From NCBI GenBank assembly GCA_026874595.1, contig CM049314.1, positions 33,672,229 to 33,736,228 on the forward strand: DNA of 64,000 nt, given 5' to 3'. The DNA is from Sipunculus nudus (taxonomy: Eukaryota; Annelida; Sipuncula; Golfingiida; Sipunculidae). The notes under the pieces were generated by a model. The model had not been told where the DNA came from and did not search any database. It saw only the letters and a program-made list of their open reading frames with translations. Below, piece by piece: positions 51,340-63,013 of the stretch. Within the stretch, counting starts at the first letter, position 1. Each line of letters begins with the position of its first letter. Both the position numbers and the translations under genes were made by a program.

Positions 51340-51715
51340 TGATAAGCAACCAAAATTATGACATCTACAGGTGAACATAAAAACTAAAACACATTGAGAA
51401 ATAGGACCAAAATCCACTATGACATGTGCAGACATCTACAGGCGAACATAAAAACTTAAACATATTGAGAATTGGACCAAAATTTGATAATATTGTTTTT
51501 ATAGCTGGAGAGAATTATTTAACAGATAGACACTCAAAAACCAATCCAAACCAAGGTATGCATGACAGCAATCACTGACCCAAGTTTGAATGAAATCGGA
51601 TAAATTTAGGAGAGTTATCGCACGGAAACGAATAAAAACCTGACGGACGGACAGAAAAACAGACAGACAAACCCAAATCAATGTCCCCCGCATCCGCGGA
51701 ACCAATAAACTGCAT
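51340..51715 (+). repeat. Short tandem duplication and GACGGACGG-tailed repeat end
   Basis: A ~72-bp segment (GACATCTACAGGTGAACATA...) is duplicated at 51360 and 51432. The following sequence ends CTGACGGACGGACAGAAAAA, then ATGTCCCCCGCATCCGCGGA, a tail type seen in dispersed mollusc repeats. Confidence 0.5.
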
Positions 51716-52887
51716 ATATAAAACTTATATTGTTATAAAAATATGACTAAGCATGCCTTTCTCAGATACACTGATGGAACCTGCGAGTCATGACGGTGGT
51801 CAACATTGGCTGAGTGGTAATGTTTCAGATGACAATATAAAAAAGTCATGTTTACTTTTACTCCTATTAGATATATAGATGTCTAATGGTGCCAAATGCC
51901 ACTTCTAAGTCCTTTTTCCGCAGCACCAGTTTCGTGAGAAAAGGAACGTTTGTTTCAAGCCCCGACATGGCACACTGCGCCGAATAGGAATCAAGAGTTC
52001 GTTCCGATTTGAAACGACCTTTGACGGAAGGGTGCGGTCTTGGCGATAATAAAGAAGACAAGTCCCCACCGGGGCGCTTAGTGTCTCTCTCTATATATCC
52101 ATACAGAAAATGGCAGCCCTTTGAAACAGATTTGTAGATTTTTATAACCTAGAGTGGTACGTGGCCCTCTAGAAGTTAAATATCGATTTTCGGGTGGGAG
52201 GTTCCGCTATGTAGACCATAGCCAATCGTCTGGTAACGATTGTACTGTCATGGATTATGTCTATATAACAGAACTGTGAATTATCATAATAAAAAAAGGG
52301 AATATTACCTTCAGAAGATTTGATACTTTTTTCACCAGTTGCCAATATTCATTTGCCGAAGTCACTCAAAAAAAAAGAACTGAATAATCCAACCTCAACG
52401 GCTTTAATTTAAACGTCTTTGGCAAAATCGGTGCTGTGTGAAAAGGTAATCTGTGATACACACAAACACATGTATATCATACCTTATTTGCAAAAGGTAA
52501 AGCCCCACTCAGAATGCGTGGTCGGAGTCTGTTGCGTGTACAAATTGTCACGCCTCAATAACCCGGACTCATTAAACATCCTGAGCCACAGTGAAAAAGA
52601 AGCCTTTGAATGACCAAAAAGTGAAGAGTGGCCCAGATTACCTATAATATTGTTCCTTGGGTGTTACCCAGTGTTACTCAAGTAGGCCTATACACTGAAC
52701 AGCGACAGTCAGAATCAGAACTGGCGCTCATTAGTCCCAATTTCGCAGATTGAAGGAGAAAGGGACGGTGTACCAGATCACCTCCGATTTAAATGAAGTA
52801 CATGTTGTAGGAATATCGACTGATCCCTCAATCGCCTGGGCCGTCATTTGTTTGGCGTCGACAAGGCAACGCCAGTATAATCACAAG
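51716..52887. other. Intergenic sequence, nothing recognised
   Basis: It lies upstream of the TRIM pseudogene. No exon or repeat boundary could be defended. Confidence 0.4.
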
Positions 52888-52971
52888 CCGTAAACACATC
52901 GAGTATGGGCGATATACCAATTATAAAAGAACTTATAATAGGTATATCGCCCATACTCAATGTTTTTACGG
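52888..52971. repeat. Hairpin repeat 1 (arms ~31 bp)
   Basis: CCGTAAACACATCGAGTATG continues to GGCGATATACC and pairs with GGTATATCGCCCATACTC ... TTTTTACGG, with a 22-base AT-rich loop. A diverged homologue lies at 55144-55218. Both are followed by a GGAAACGAGTG block, so they are two copies of one hairpin-forming MITE or structured element. Confidence 0.75.
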
Positions 52972-53726
52972 TTTCTAGGCCATTTTAGTGCTGGAAACGA
53001 GTGCTTGCGAGTATAATATATTCTACGCAGTCAGGGGCAATTAATATGAAGCGATAGGTCTACAGATGCTTTTTTTTTAAACACGTCTGTTCAAAAATAC
53101 CGTAAATCCACTTTTTCAGTGTGGCCGATCTTAACAAACAAGCTCACAATAGGGCCTAGACCTACGTACTCTAATACATGGTCATGTACATGAGATAGTA
53201 TAAGTAGATTTGCTGCCGATATTTTTACGTATGATATCATAATATAAATGTATTTTGGTTGGTTGTCTAGTTCTAAGTTGCTTCATTCCGATTCGCTCTG
53301 TTTTCCTTCACACCTGTGGGTTCCGGAACAAGTGAGATAACATGCATGGGCCGAAGGATGTTTCACGATAAACTGTGCTACAAATATGCTACACATATCA
53401 GCATGTGTACTGTACATGTAATACGATGGGAGTAGCCAACTTCAAGAATATCTTGAAATTTACCAAAGAACGCCATGATCCAACTTACCTTGAACAGCTG
53501 TTAACTCTCAGCATCGGGGCGTTTCACAAAAGCGGTTTCAATAGAAAATCCTGTAAATTTTGTGGAATATCCGTTCTTGGAAATCGTTTTCTTGGGCGCC
53601 GCCTATTTGCGGGTGGTAGAGTAATAAAGCCTTTAAATGACAAAACAAATGAAAAATTATCCAGATTCCTGTAGTGTTACCCTAACCTTCCTGAAAAATC
53701 AAAATCCACTTACTGTTTTAAATGAA

Positions 53727-53785
<59 letters not shown>

Positions 53786-54567
53786 CTATGGATTTAATAC
53801 AATGAAAATATCGCGATACGTATCGCAATACGCCACCACATATCACAATATATTGCAATAAAAAATTTAAAGGCGATACCGGACCCTACATATCAGTATG
53901 TGTACTGTAATACTATTGGTATTACAGAAAAAGCATGATAATATTTTTTTTTAAACAGGTAGAAGCAGGGGGGAGGGGGTTAATATTGACGCGCGCGGTG
54001 CCTGAGAATTATATACCTTTCTTGGCCTTGTCCAACTCACATTGTATCAGCAAACAAGTGTGTGATGGCAATATATAGATCAAGGGAATTTTGAGAAGAC
54101 ACTATGATTGGCTACCTTAAGATCCCCTATGACCTTTTGCATCACCTAGTCGTGGAAATCGTAAATAGAACTTTACCTGCGCAATGATGACACGTCATTT
54201 GAAAGAGCAAACAATCCCCCAATCAAATACTCTATCCATGATGGCCACTTTATCCAACTTTCATTCTGAGAATGGCTTATTTGGGCCTGGTCCAAAAAGC
54301 TTTATTCCACTATAAACTTATACCCGATACACGCTTCCTTGAATAAACGCTCTTTGCAGGAAGGTTGTCGCCTTGACCCTGCCCTCGGAGTACTTTCCTT
54401 ACTCTTATCGAACCATGACAGGTTTATTTCTCCCATTTTCTCGAAACCGCTGATGGGGCCTGCCATTTTTTGTACACACTACAACCCGGATTACACAGAT
54501 CACATGTCGATATTACCGCTAGTTTCTCTAAAACGTAATCCTTAATTGTAGCCCTCTTTTGTAAAAA
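52972..54567. other. Intergenic sequence with (TA)n
   Basis: (TA)n at about 53727-53782 and a T-run. A 99-codon frame at 53375-53674 shows no recognised motif and no splice context, so it is not called. Confidence 0.45.
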
Positions 54568-54826
54568 GCCCTGACTAAAGGGAAGCGGTAGGTAGTTCCC
54601 TTTTAGCTTTTTGTTAAAGTAACCTTTTTACCCGGTCATATTATTATTTGAATGCCCCAGTATTTTATTACACGGCCAAGTAAAGAGTGGCTCGGGCCCT
54701 GACTAAAGGGAAGCGGTAGGTAGTTCCTTTTTAGCTTTTTGTTAAAGTAACCTTTTCACCCGGTCATATTATTATTTGAATGCCCCAGTATTTTATTACA
54801 CGGCCAAGTAAAGAGTGGCTCGGGCC
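54568..54826 (+). repeat. Perfect-register tandem duplication, 128-bp period
   Basis: GCCCTGACTAAAGGGAAGCG at 54568 recurs at 54696. The two units differ at only a few positions (CCCTTTT/CCTTTTT, TTTTACC/TTTCACC), so this is a recent duplication. Confidence 0.95.
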
Positions 54827-55143
54827 AAGGATCAAGCGATATACCTATATTATGATAACTTGTACTCCAGTAAAATTAAGGTGATCCGTTATCTACGTAA
54901 GACTTGTCCTTTGACTCGATGAAGTAGGGCAAGACAGTGAAATCAGTACACCAACAACTATTCCTGAGACGGAACAGGCGTCACTTTTGCTGGTCAGTAT
55001 TATACATTATACAAATATATTAGTCTTTATACATAATCGTAATATATTTTACATGTTCTTATAATGAACGATCTTACCAAAGCACTTTTAATAAATAGAT
55101 GCTGTACCACGAACAGTCCTTTCTGGCACAATATTGCTGATAA

Positions 55144-55218
55144 ACCGTCAACATACCGAGAATGAGCGACATCTCCGTATAATATGACATATCGCTCATA
55201 CTTGGTGTGTGCTGACAG
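55144..55218. repeat. Hairpin repeat 2 (diverged)
   Basis: CCGTCAACATACCGAGAATG, then AGCGACAT pairs imperfectly with ATATCGCTCATACTTGG ... GCTGACAG. It is homologous to 52888-52971 in the same orientation and lies 1.0 kb upstream of the intact TRIM start. Confidence 0.6.
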
Positions 55219-55741
55219 TATCTATGTAACTGTATTGCCGGAAACGAGTGTCTGTGATATATTTTGGTTGTTGAGATGAATGTTGTTTGATTTTCATATT
55301 ATTCTTTATTGTATGTGGGGAAAACGCTCCTTCTCAAATTTTATGTTTCAACTTATATACATGTTAATTCTAAAATATAAGAGATTTCATAATTTAAAGC
55401 AGATTTTCAATGTTTTTATTCCCCCTGTATACTTTATCTATGTAATATACATATGGAATACCAAACGCCTACTCGAGAAACGCTACTGGATCAGACACAT
55501 GGTTTTTGCTATCCGATCAATTTTGGTTTTATATTCAGGCTAGTAATGCAGAAGCGACTGAACAAAGGTCTGTGGATATACAGTGATAACGAAATGTGAT
55601 TAATATACTTATCATCAATTGAACTCTGATATGACAAGACCATACGGTTAAAAATATAGGCCTAGTACTGGCACTAAGCCTTTAGGTCGATCAGGTGTGT
55701 GTATTCACATTTTCTTTGAGGCTCACGAATCATTTAAACAT

Positions 55742-55743
<2 letters not shown>

Positions 55744-55790
<47 letters not shown>
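55744..55790 (+). repeat. (TA)n microsatellite
   Basis: TA run about 440 bp upstream of the TRIM coding exon. An (AC)n run follows at about 56101-56120. Confidence 0.9.
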
Positions 55791-55792
<2 letters not shown>

Positions 55793-56226
55793 TATTTATC
55801 CTGTTTGTTATTCACTAAAGGAAGAAAATTATTTAGTTATACTGAATAAGAAATCTAGACAGTAAACTGTACATGTAACACTCTTGTGCCTTATTTTAAT
55901 CAACATTCTTCGTTGCTTACGTGTTCCATTCTTCGTAGCTTCAATGTTTCAGTTGAAAAGATAACACAATTTGACTAGAAATTTGCATTCTAAGAAATGT
56001 AAGCTTCGACATTAACCTGTTCGGCCCTTATCCTTAAGTTCAATAGTGCATAAAAAATGACTGTATATTTTCATTTATGATTGCGTGTTATGTTCTGAGC
56101 ACACACACACACACACACACGCAAACCGCGAACGGGAAAGAACACTTACACACTTGGTGGAGGCAGTTATATATACTCTGTAATGTACCTTGTCTACTGG
56201 AGATTTTCTGTTCGTAGGTTTCCAAT

Positions 56227-58128
56227 ATGGCGGACTCTGGATCCAATCAATCATTTGTACCAGAAATAGAGGAAATGCTCACGTGCCAGGTATGCCTGAC
56301 ACCTTTGGTCGAGAAAGCCCCGCGACAACTCAAGTGTTTACACACATTCTGCACACCATGTCTTGAGAATGTTTTGGCCAAGGCTACTGCTGATCGAAGT
56401 TGTATAGCATGCCCAATCTGTCAGGAGACCACGCAATTATCCAAAGGTAAGGTCCAAGACCTTCCGTTAAATTTTACCGTGAAGCAGATGAAGGAAGTGG
56501 TCCAGTCCCTTGGCAAAGTTGAATGTTGCAACACATGTTTGGCAAAGGGTGACTTTGTGAATGCCACAGCAAAATGTATAACTTGCAATCGTCGCTTGTG
56601 TAATGCATGCTGTACACGGCACAACAAGTTTCCAGGGTTCGATTCTCATCCCATGGAATCCTTGAAAGACAACCAAGCTCAATTTGCTCCAGATTGCTGC
56701 ACAAAGCACTCAAGCAAATATGTTCACTTTTGCGCTGAATGCAAGTCGCTCGTTTGCACGGACTGTTTGTTGAGTGGTGAACATGATTCTCATCCCAGAT
56801 CTCTTAAAGGAATTTCAGAGACCGCAATAGAGGCCAGAAATCAAATAACGCAACGACAGAATAATTTAAAACAACAAATGTCCAAACTGCAGGACGACTT
56901 GGACAAAAATATGAAACACGATAAGCATTTGCGAAGAGTAAGAATGGGAATTATACAAGCCGCTGAGGAAGTGTTGAAAAGCATTGCTAAGCAACGCGAC
57001 ATGATGTTACAGGAACTGCAGAATAAGTATGTAATGAACTCAGAACAAAATGTAAGTTTGTTGAAAACCATGATTCATGAGAAAGAATATATGTTCGAGA
57101 GTCTACAGATATGTAGTGATAAAAGCGACTGTGAACTTTTGCAAAACAAAGATATTTGGAATGAAACTTTGCTTACTGTGAACAAGGATGAAAAGGGTAT
57201 AAAGGATATAACACCAGTCCACTTTATCAAATTCCCCCAGCCAATTATCGGAAGATTAGCCTCAGAAAATGACCATTCAGATACGTCAATTGTACATCAA
57301 ACCCCGGCGCCAACCACGGAAAAGAACTTCTTACCTTCGACATCAATAGGCAGGAGACCGAAGTTGCTTTTCCGATTTCTTAGTTGTAACATAGATTACT
57401 ATGGCGGCATAGGAGCGCTTTCAAATGGTAATGCGGTATTGTTAGCAAAAAAGAAGACAGGTTTGGTTCTATGCAACTCTGAAACAGGCTCTGCATCGAC
57501 CGTTCAGGCGTCACGAAATGTTCTGCGTGTTTCATCTTACAAGGATAAGATATTATGCTGCAGTAAAACAATTATATTTGAAATTGACATTTCTGAGAAC
57601 ACGCTCAAGTTGATTAAACAATTCAATATTCCTGATGCACTGTATTCATATTTGACATATGATTCTTCATGCAATATTTTAATAACACATATCAATGAAG
57701 AATTCAGTGTGAGAAAGTACGGACCTAAGAACAATATGTTGTGGAAAAAGTACGTAAACACCAATAATTACATACAAATTTGCGTTGCTGGAAACCAAAA
57801 GAACGAGAGGTACGTCATTTCATTTGGGAGTGGTGTGGAAGTATGGAATGAAAAGGGACAGACTGTACACAAATTGAATATCGTTAAGAGGAAACAGCCA
57901 TTCAACTTAAGGGGTATTACCATAACCCCTTCTGGGACCATTCTGGTTGCAGATCGCCAAAACAACACCATCTCCGAATATGGATTCGACGGTAGTTTCA
58001 TAAGGGACGTGCTCACAGAAGACGACGGTATCAAGAACCCTCAGGACATCTCTTGTGATGCCAACGGACGCCTGTGGATTACTGAAGTGAATAATGACAA
58101 CGGACCTCTTGTTTTCAAGATGTGTTAG
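56227..58128 (+). CDS. TRIM-NHL-type E3 ubiquitin ligase, 633 residues
   Basis: A complete TRIM protein in one exon. The RING is C3HC4 (C20, C23, C37, H39, C42, C45, C62, C65). B-box 1 is Cys-rich at about 100-141. B-box 2 is C158-x2-H161-x7-C169-x2-C172-x4-C177-x2-C180-x5-H186-x2-H189. A coiled coil spans about 200-300, and the C-terminal part from about 365 is β-propeller-like with an NHL-type strand (NLRGITITPSGTILVADRQN). RING TRIMs transfer ubiquitin; the coiled coil dimerises them and the propeller usually binds protein or RNA. Bivalves carry large TRIM-NHL families linked to innate immunity; the target here is unknown. The start follows a 3' splice site (ctgttcgtag, 56218), so a 5' UTR exon lies upstream. 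No transmembrane segment. It is head-to-head with the pseudogene at 49.3-51.1 kb. Confidence 0.95.
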   Translation: MADSGSNQSFVPEIEEMLTCQVCLTPLVEKAPRQLKCLHTFCTPCLENVLAKATADRSCIACPICQETTQLSKGKVQDLPLNFTVKQMKEVVQSLGKVECCNTCLAKGDFVNATAKCITCNRRLCNACCTRHNKFPGFDSHPMESLKDNQAQFAPDCCTKHSSKYVHFCAECKSLVCTDCLLSGEHDSHPRSLKGISETAIEARNQITQRQNNLKQQMSKLQDDLDKNMKHDKHLRRVRMGIIQAAEEVLKSIAKQRDMMLQELQNKYVMNSEQNVSLLKTMIHEKEYMFESLQICSDKSDCELLQNKDIWNETLLTVNKDEKGIKDITPVHFIKFPQPIIGRLASENDHSDTSIVHQTPAPTTEKNFLPSTSIGRRPKLLFRFLSCNIDYYGGIGALSNGNAVLLAKKKTGLVLCNSETGSASTVQASRNVLRVSSYKDKILCCSKTIIFEIDISENTLKLIKQFNIPDALYSYLTYDSSCNILITHINEEFSVRKYGPKNNMLWKKYVNTNNYIQICVAGNQKNERYVISFGSGVEVWNEKGQTVHKLNIVKRKQPFNLRGITITPSGTILVADRQNNTISEYGFDGSFIRDVLTEDDGIKNPQDISCDANGRLWITEVNNDNGPLVFKMC

Positions 58129-58224
58129 CTTCGAACTTCATTTTGTACCTTTCATTGTGAACATAACCGAGGTGTAAATGGCGGCCTCTATCCCATGGTG
58201 CAGTAAAACCAACTGACACGGACA

Positions 58225-58230
58225 AATAAA
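58225..58230 (+). terminator. Poly(A) signal of the TRIM gene
   Basis: AATAAA occurs 97 bp after the stop codon, followed by a GT-rich stretch (GCTGGTTCATCC), so cleavage near 58245 is expected. Confidence 0.6.
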
Positions 58231-58515
58231 GCTGGTTCATCCATTTCTGTTCCAGGAACCTGAATCTGATAAATGAAGCAAAGCTGCAAAGATGTTACTA
58301 AATTTGGGTGTATTTGAACTAAGTATAGTATCAACGAGAGTGAATGTTTCCACAGATTTCTGTTATTATATATGATTTTTCTCTTATGTGATCCCTCCCG
58401 TTGACAAAATATTGAATCTTTACCGCATTAACCGCAACACGTTGGTTTGGCCATTATACGATATATAGACCAGGTCTTTGTTCATTTTGGGTTCTTGAGG
58501 ACCTCTAAATGTACT

Positions 58516-59680
58516 GTATTCGCCAAAACAGAGTTTTGTATGTTAAACTATGTTTTCAGCAGGATGCCGCCGCCGGAGAACTCCTCCGTAATCACTGGAC
58601 GGGATTTTAAGAAATTCGGAATTATGATCGGAAGAACATATGAATTGCTGCGCCCCAATTTTGAGTTGACCTCTGATCTTTCCTCTCTGCAGAGCGTCAA
58701 TCTGTGCGTCTGTTTTCACACATAAACCCACATATCTTTGGACTCGTTCGACAAATTGAGTTAAAAGTTTGCCTGAGTGTAGTTCTTCGATAGCTTTATA
58801 TCATACAGAAAACTGGTGGTGCCACCTGCAAACATTTTTGCACAGCGCCCATCTGTTCGTCTGCCTTAGGATAAAATTACTCATATCTCTGTAGTGGTTG
58901 GATTTATCCAACTAAAATTTTGCATAGGTATACATCTTGGGCAGCTTTCTCGACTTGATGACAAGTGGCGCCATCTACATTCACGTTTATGCTGCAGACA
59001 TCCATGCTAATATCTCAAGACTGATTTTACGTACTGGCCTCAAATTTCGCATGTGTATACATCTTCCATAGCTATTTATCATGTCCAAAACTGGTGGCGC
59101 CACCTGCAATATTTTTGCTGGTTTCAATTTGTTTGTCTGTCTAGGGTAAAAATCACTCATATCTTGGCAATGGTTTGACTTATCTGCATGAAGTTTTGCA
59201 TGTGTATACATCTTCGATAAATTTTCGTTGGGTTGGCAGGTGACGCCACCTATAAGTGCATTTAGATGGCAGACGTGGATCCATACTAATACCTCACGAC
59301 TGGTTTGACGCATTGGCCTGAAATTGCATGAGCATAGATCTAACATAGCTCGACAGTTTATACAAATTTGGTGGCCCCACTTACAACCATTTTCGCATGG
59401 TGTCGATCTGTCCATCTACCTAGGGTTAAAATCACTCCTATCTCAGCAGTGGTTTGACTTATTCACATGAAATTTTGCATGTGTATACATCTTGGATAGC
59501 TTTCTCTTTCAAATGACAGATGGCGCCACTTACAATACAGTTAACATGGCAGACATCCATGCTTATATGCAACACATCACACTCTATTTCCCGTTATCAC
59601 TCAATCCATGCCTCATTTCACCTGTACCACTCTGATTTCGGCGTATACACGAAGTCGCTTGTCGACTTCCCGTATTCTAG
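58516..59680 (+). mobile_element. Helentron/Helitron-like element, copy 3
   Basis: It starts GTATTCGCC after T (5' hairpin degraded) and ends with a perfect hairpin GAAGTCG-CTTGT-CGACTTC (59651-59669), CCGTATT and CTAG (59677-59680) followed by T. The core palindrome variants at 58815, 58963, 59093, 59239, 59370 and 59519 alternate at about 148 and 131 bp, a period near 278. Its length (1165 bp) is almost that of copy 1. It begins under 400 bp from the TRIM stop codon. Confidence 0.75.
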
Positions 59681-61110
59681 TTATTAATACTGACTTGACT
59701 TTCCTTTTTTTATTGAACATATGATACAAATACAATGATTGAACTTATAGTACAAACAGTATAACATCATCATACGATATTCATAAAACATAAACATGCA
59801 TATATGCATAATAGGGTTGACACACTTAATGGATGTACAAAAACAACAAACACAGACAGGGTACATTGCAAATTTACTAAAAAAAATGTTGTCAGGGAAC
59901 TTTAAGTTTTTTTTAACTGATATCATATCTTTCAGCAATGACTTTTATTTAAATATTTATGTTTAAAGCTATGCTATCTTCTATTTTATATATCTGTAAT
60001 ACATAGTTTGTATACAAACAGGAAGTAGGAATTTTCTCTTTACATATTAAGAGTCAAGAATTGTTTAAAGAGTAATATTAGAATATCTACAAGGGTGCTG
60101 TTAGTGGTGTTCACTATCAGCAAGGTTTCTGTGAATTTGCTCATGTTAACAAATGGGCCCTTGTCTCTTAACCATTTTTTAAAATTAGATATTAAGCTGT
60201 ATGTTATTTCACAGTGATAGAATATATGTTAAAACTCTTTTCTTTTTTCTGCCAACTGTGCAGAGTTCTGTGTCGTTTTTTTTCAATTTATAGGGTTGAG
60301 AGGTAGAATATTATTAGTAGTTTATACTGAAAGGTTCCAAGCTTCTCAAATATAGTAACACTGGATATATATTGGTGAAATATAGAGATTTTTAATTAAT
60401 TCATTGTAGATGAAACTTGAAGAGTTTTTTTTTTTTTTTTTTAATTCTTAAGATTTTTTAACCATACGTTCTTGCAGTTGTATCCTTTGAGTTGTTCTTT
60501 AAATCTTTATTTAAAGTTCCTGTGATTATATATGCATATAGAATGAAAATTTGGAGGTTCCATGACGCTCAGGCAAAAATTTTGAAGAGTCCCATCCGAG
60601 TTTAGAGCATCCAAAGCAAGGAGATGTCTGTCCATGTTTGAAATTTTTATGGGTTTTGTAAAATTTAATCTTTTCTGTATTTTTGTAATTATCATAAAAT
60701 CATATGATTAGAACTTGTGTCATTATATGAAGATTTGCTTGTAGTGTATTGCAAGCCTCAGATATCAAAGCAGTTTTTACACAACTTGTGGGTTCAGTTG
60801 AGGCACCTTGTAATGGTCAGTGACTGCTACAAGATGCTAAAAACAGAAATATACGCGTCCCATGGGACGCTTGAGCACTCAGAACCATGCGTCCATAAGA
60901 GAGTTCAAGCGTCAGAGACACTTACCCCGGCATTCCTGAGAGCCCTGTTACTTACTTACTTACATACATACCATACATACCATAACATAAGATAACATAA
61001 CATAACATAGATACATAGATATACCATACCATACCATACATAAGCTTGAAGCATCCCATCGGCGAAATAGAATACAAAGTCATCCTAGTTAACAAAGAAA
61101 TACACATCAA
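59681..61110. other. Intergenic sequence with an ACATA-type microsatellite
   Basis: AT-rich. A degenerate (ACATA)n/(CATAC)n tract lies at about 60950-61040. No exon or RNA gene was supported. Confidence 0.5.
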
Positions 61111-62917
61111 TATTTCATCACAAAACAATTTTATTAACTGCAGTATGCAAAATGTTCCATTCTTCTCTTTCAAGTCTTTAAAATTGGTTTCTTGAAAGGT
61201 CACTAAAAAGTCAGCATTATCTAAATACAATGATATATTGCTCTAAAAATCATGAACCCTTCTGTAGTCTTTGGCCGAAAAGCAGACCACACTCGGTGTA
61301 AATTGAGTGATGAAATCAATATAACAGCATGCAAGTATTTAATAACAAATAACTTCAACCAATGTTAGAAATTTGTTGACTGATCTTCCACAACATGTAA
61401 AATTTAAATAAACCTTCAAATGATGGTGAAATATGATGTATATGACACTGAGACACTACCTGATACAGTGTCAACAGATGTAACAGTCATCTTTGTGCCT
61501 CTATCCTGGTTGGCCTTTTTCAAAACTACACCTCTCACAACTGTGACACGTTTCAGGTAAAGCATGCCTGGGTTGTGAATATGATAAACTGGGCATGCAT
61601 AGCTTTTGTTAGGCTAAAAAAGGTTGGGTTTTCAGGAATTGTTTTTTTCTCACAAATCAGCACTGAAGGGTAATTTTTCACATTTTTAAAATATATTTTC
61701 TATAACAATATTTCATCAAGAGAAAATATTATAATAACATAATTGTTTTGGTAAAGTTCATCATAACAAAAAAAAACATTTTTAGAAATGTTATCATTTT
61801 ATTTCTTCAGAGAGATGCCTGAGCAGCTAAAGCTCATAATCAGTGAATTTCTACTGCAGATCAAAATAATTTAATTTTTTTTTTTTTGGGGGGGGGGGGG
61901 GGGATGGTAGGTAAAATTGACATGTTAAGTGCCTGAGAAAACTAACTTTTCTTGGCCTATTTGAATTGACATGGGAAAAGACAGTGTAAAGATTGGGTAT
62001 GGGACACACGTCTTTTGTTTAAAAATTACTTTTTGGCAAGAAAATTAAATCCCTCATGCTAAATGTCTATAAGCAGAAGAATATTAATATAAAAACAATT
62101 TGCTACAAATTTTTATTTGCTTAAACCAAGATGTGTCTCCTGACACAGGATACTGTGGAAAGAATATCAGTATGGTACCCATTATACCCAGGTGACTGTA
62201 CTGCAACCCAATTATGTTTTTTTGTTCTGTTAAACACTTAATGCTAGTTATGTAGTGCAAGTCATGTCTTGGGTCTACAGCCTGGTACCTGTGTCTGGCA
62301 CAGAATCTAACTTCATGTACATACTCTGAATAAAGAGTGTACCGAGGCAAGATTGAAGTTAACTGCAACAAAATCTGCCATTATAATGGCTAGCTGAATG
62401 GCAGGAAATTAAAATTAAGCACCATATCAGAAAAACAACATGGTCTCAAGTCCCTACAATGTAACGTCAGAACCAATATATCATCTATCTATAAGTACAC
62501 AGTATTATTAACAGTTAGCTGACCATAAAAATCATCCTTTTGTTTTGAGTCAATTTCTCAGGTCTCTTTGTTACATGTGACTAAGTATGTATGTTAAGTA
62601 ATGTATGTTAAGTAATGTATGTTAAAATCAAGAATCACTACCGCAATACACAATCAATTTCTTCCTTCCATAATCTGGTAAAAAGTACAAATGTTTGGCT
62701 GACCATACAAATTGGGATTGATTATTAACATAGTCAAATTAGTTTTCAATCTTGCAATTGATTTAGAGAAATAAATTAGTCTCACTACTCCAATATACCT
62801 TCAATTTGCCTTTTTAAAAGTATGTGAAATACAAACATTAGGCTGGCCATAAAAATGAAGATATATTACAAATATAAGGCTGATATGTGTGTGAATGTAT
62901 AAATATGGTAAAAACGG
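61111..62917 (-). other. Probable 3' UTR of the terminal-exon gene
   Basis: On the minus strand this follows the stop codon at 62918. A canonical AATAAA lies at 61135-61130; other AATAAA candidates occur near 61800 and 62113, so the true end is uncertain. It contains three diverged ~165-bp units marked by GCTGACCATAAAAAT (near 62520, 62697 and 62842), a G-run near 61890 and a triplicated TATGTTAAGTAATG. Confidence 0.4.
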
Positions 62918-63013
62918 TTACATCATGACAACGCGACCTTGAGAGGAAGAACTTGTGGAGACCTTACTGCTGCCATGATGAGATGCAAACCTGTCACTTA
63001 GCAACACACCTGT
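62918..63013 (-). CDS. Terminal coding exon, unidentified gene
   Basis: On the minus strand a good acceptor (attattttacag) precedes 63013. The frame reads TGVLLSDRFASHHG, then Ser-rich SSKVSTSSSSQG and RVVMM before TAA at 62920-62918: 31 codons plus stop, entering in phase 0. GC content is above the surroundings. The Ser-rich C-terminal tail looks like a disordered, possibly phosphorylated end. I do not recognise the gene; upstream exons would lie right of 64000 or in 63014-64000, where I found none I could defend. Confidence 0.5.
   Translation of the reverse strand, partial: TGVLLSDRFASHHGSSKVSTSSSSQGRVVMM

Noticed and set aside
53375-53674. 99-codon ORF as a gene
   Set aside because: No recognised motif, no splice or start context, and an AT-rich codon pattern like that of the background.
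56421-58034. Antisense ORFs across the TRIM gene, and matching ones across the pseudogene (50664-51241)
   Set aside because: Shadows of the conserved TRIM coding sequence; the codon pattern belongs to the sense strand.
45708-58516. TRIM pair carried as cargo between two Helentron-like copies
   Set aside because: Both copies are separate complete elements in the same orientation with their own ends; nothing shows that the 12.8 kb between them moved as a unit.
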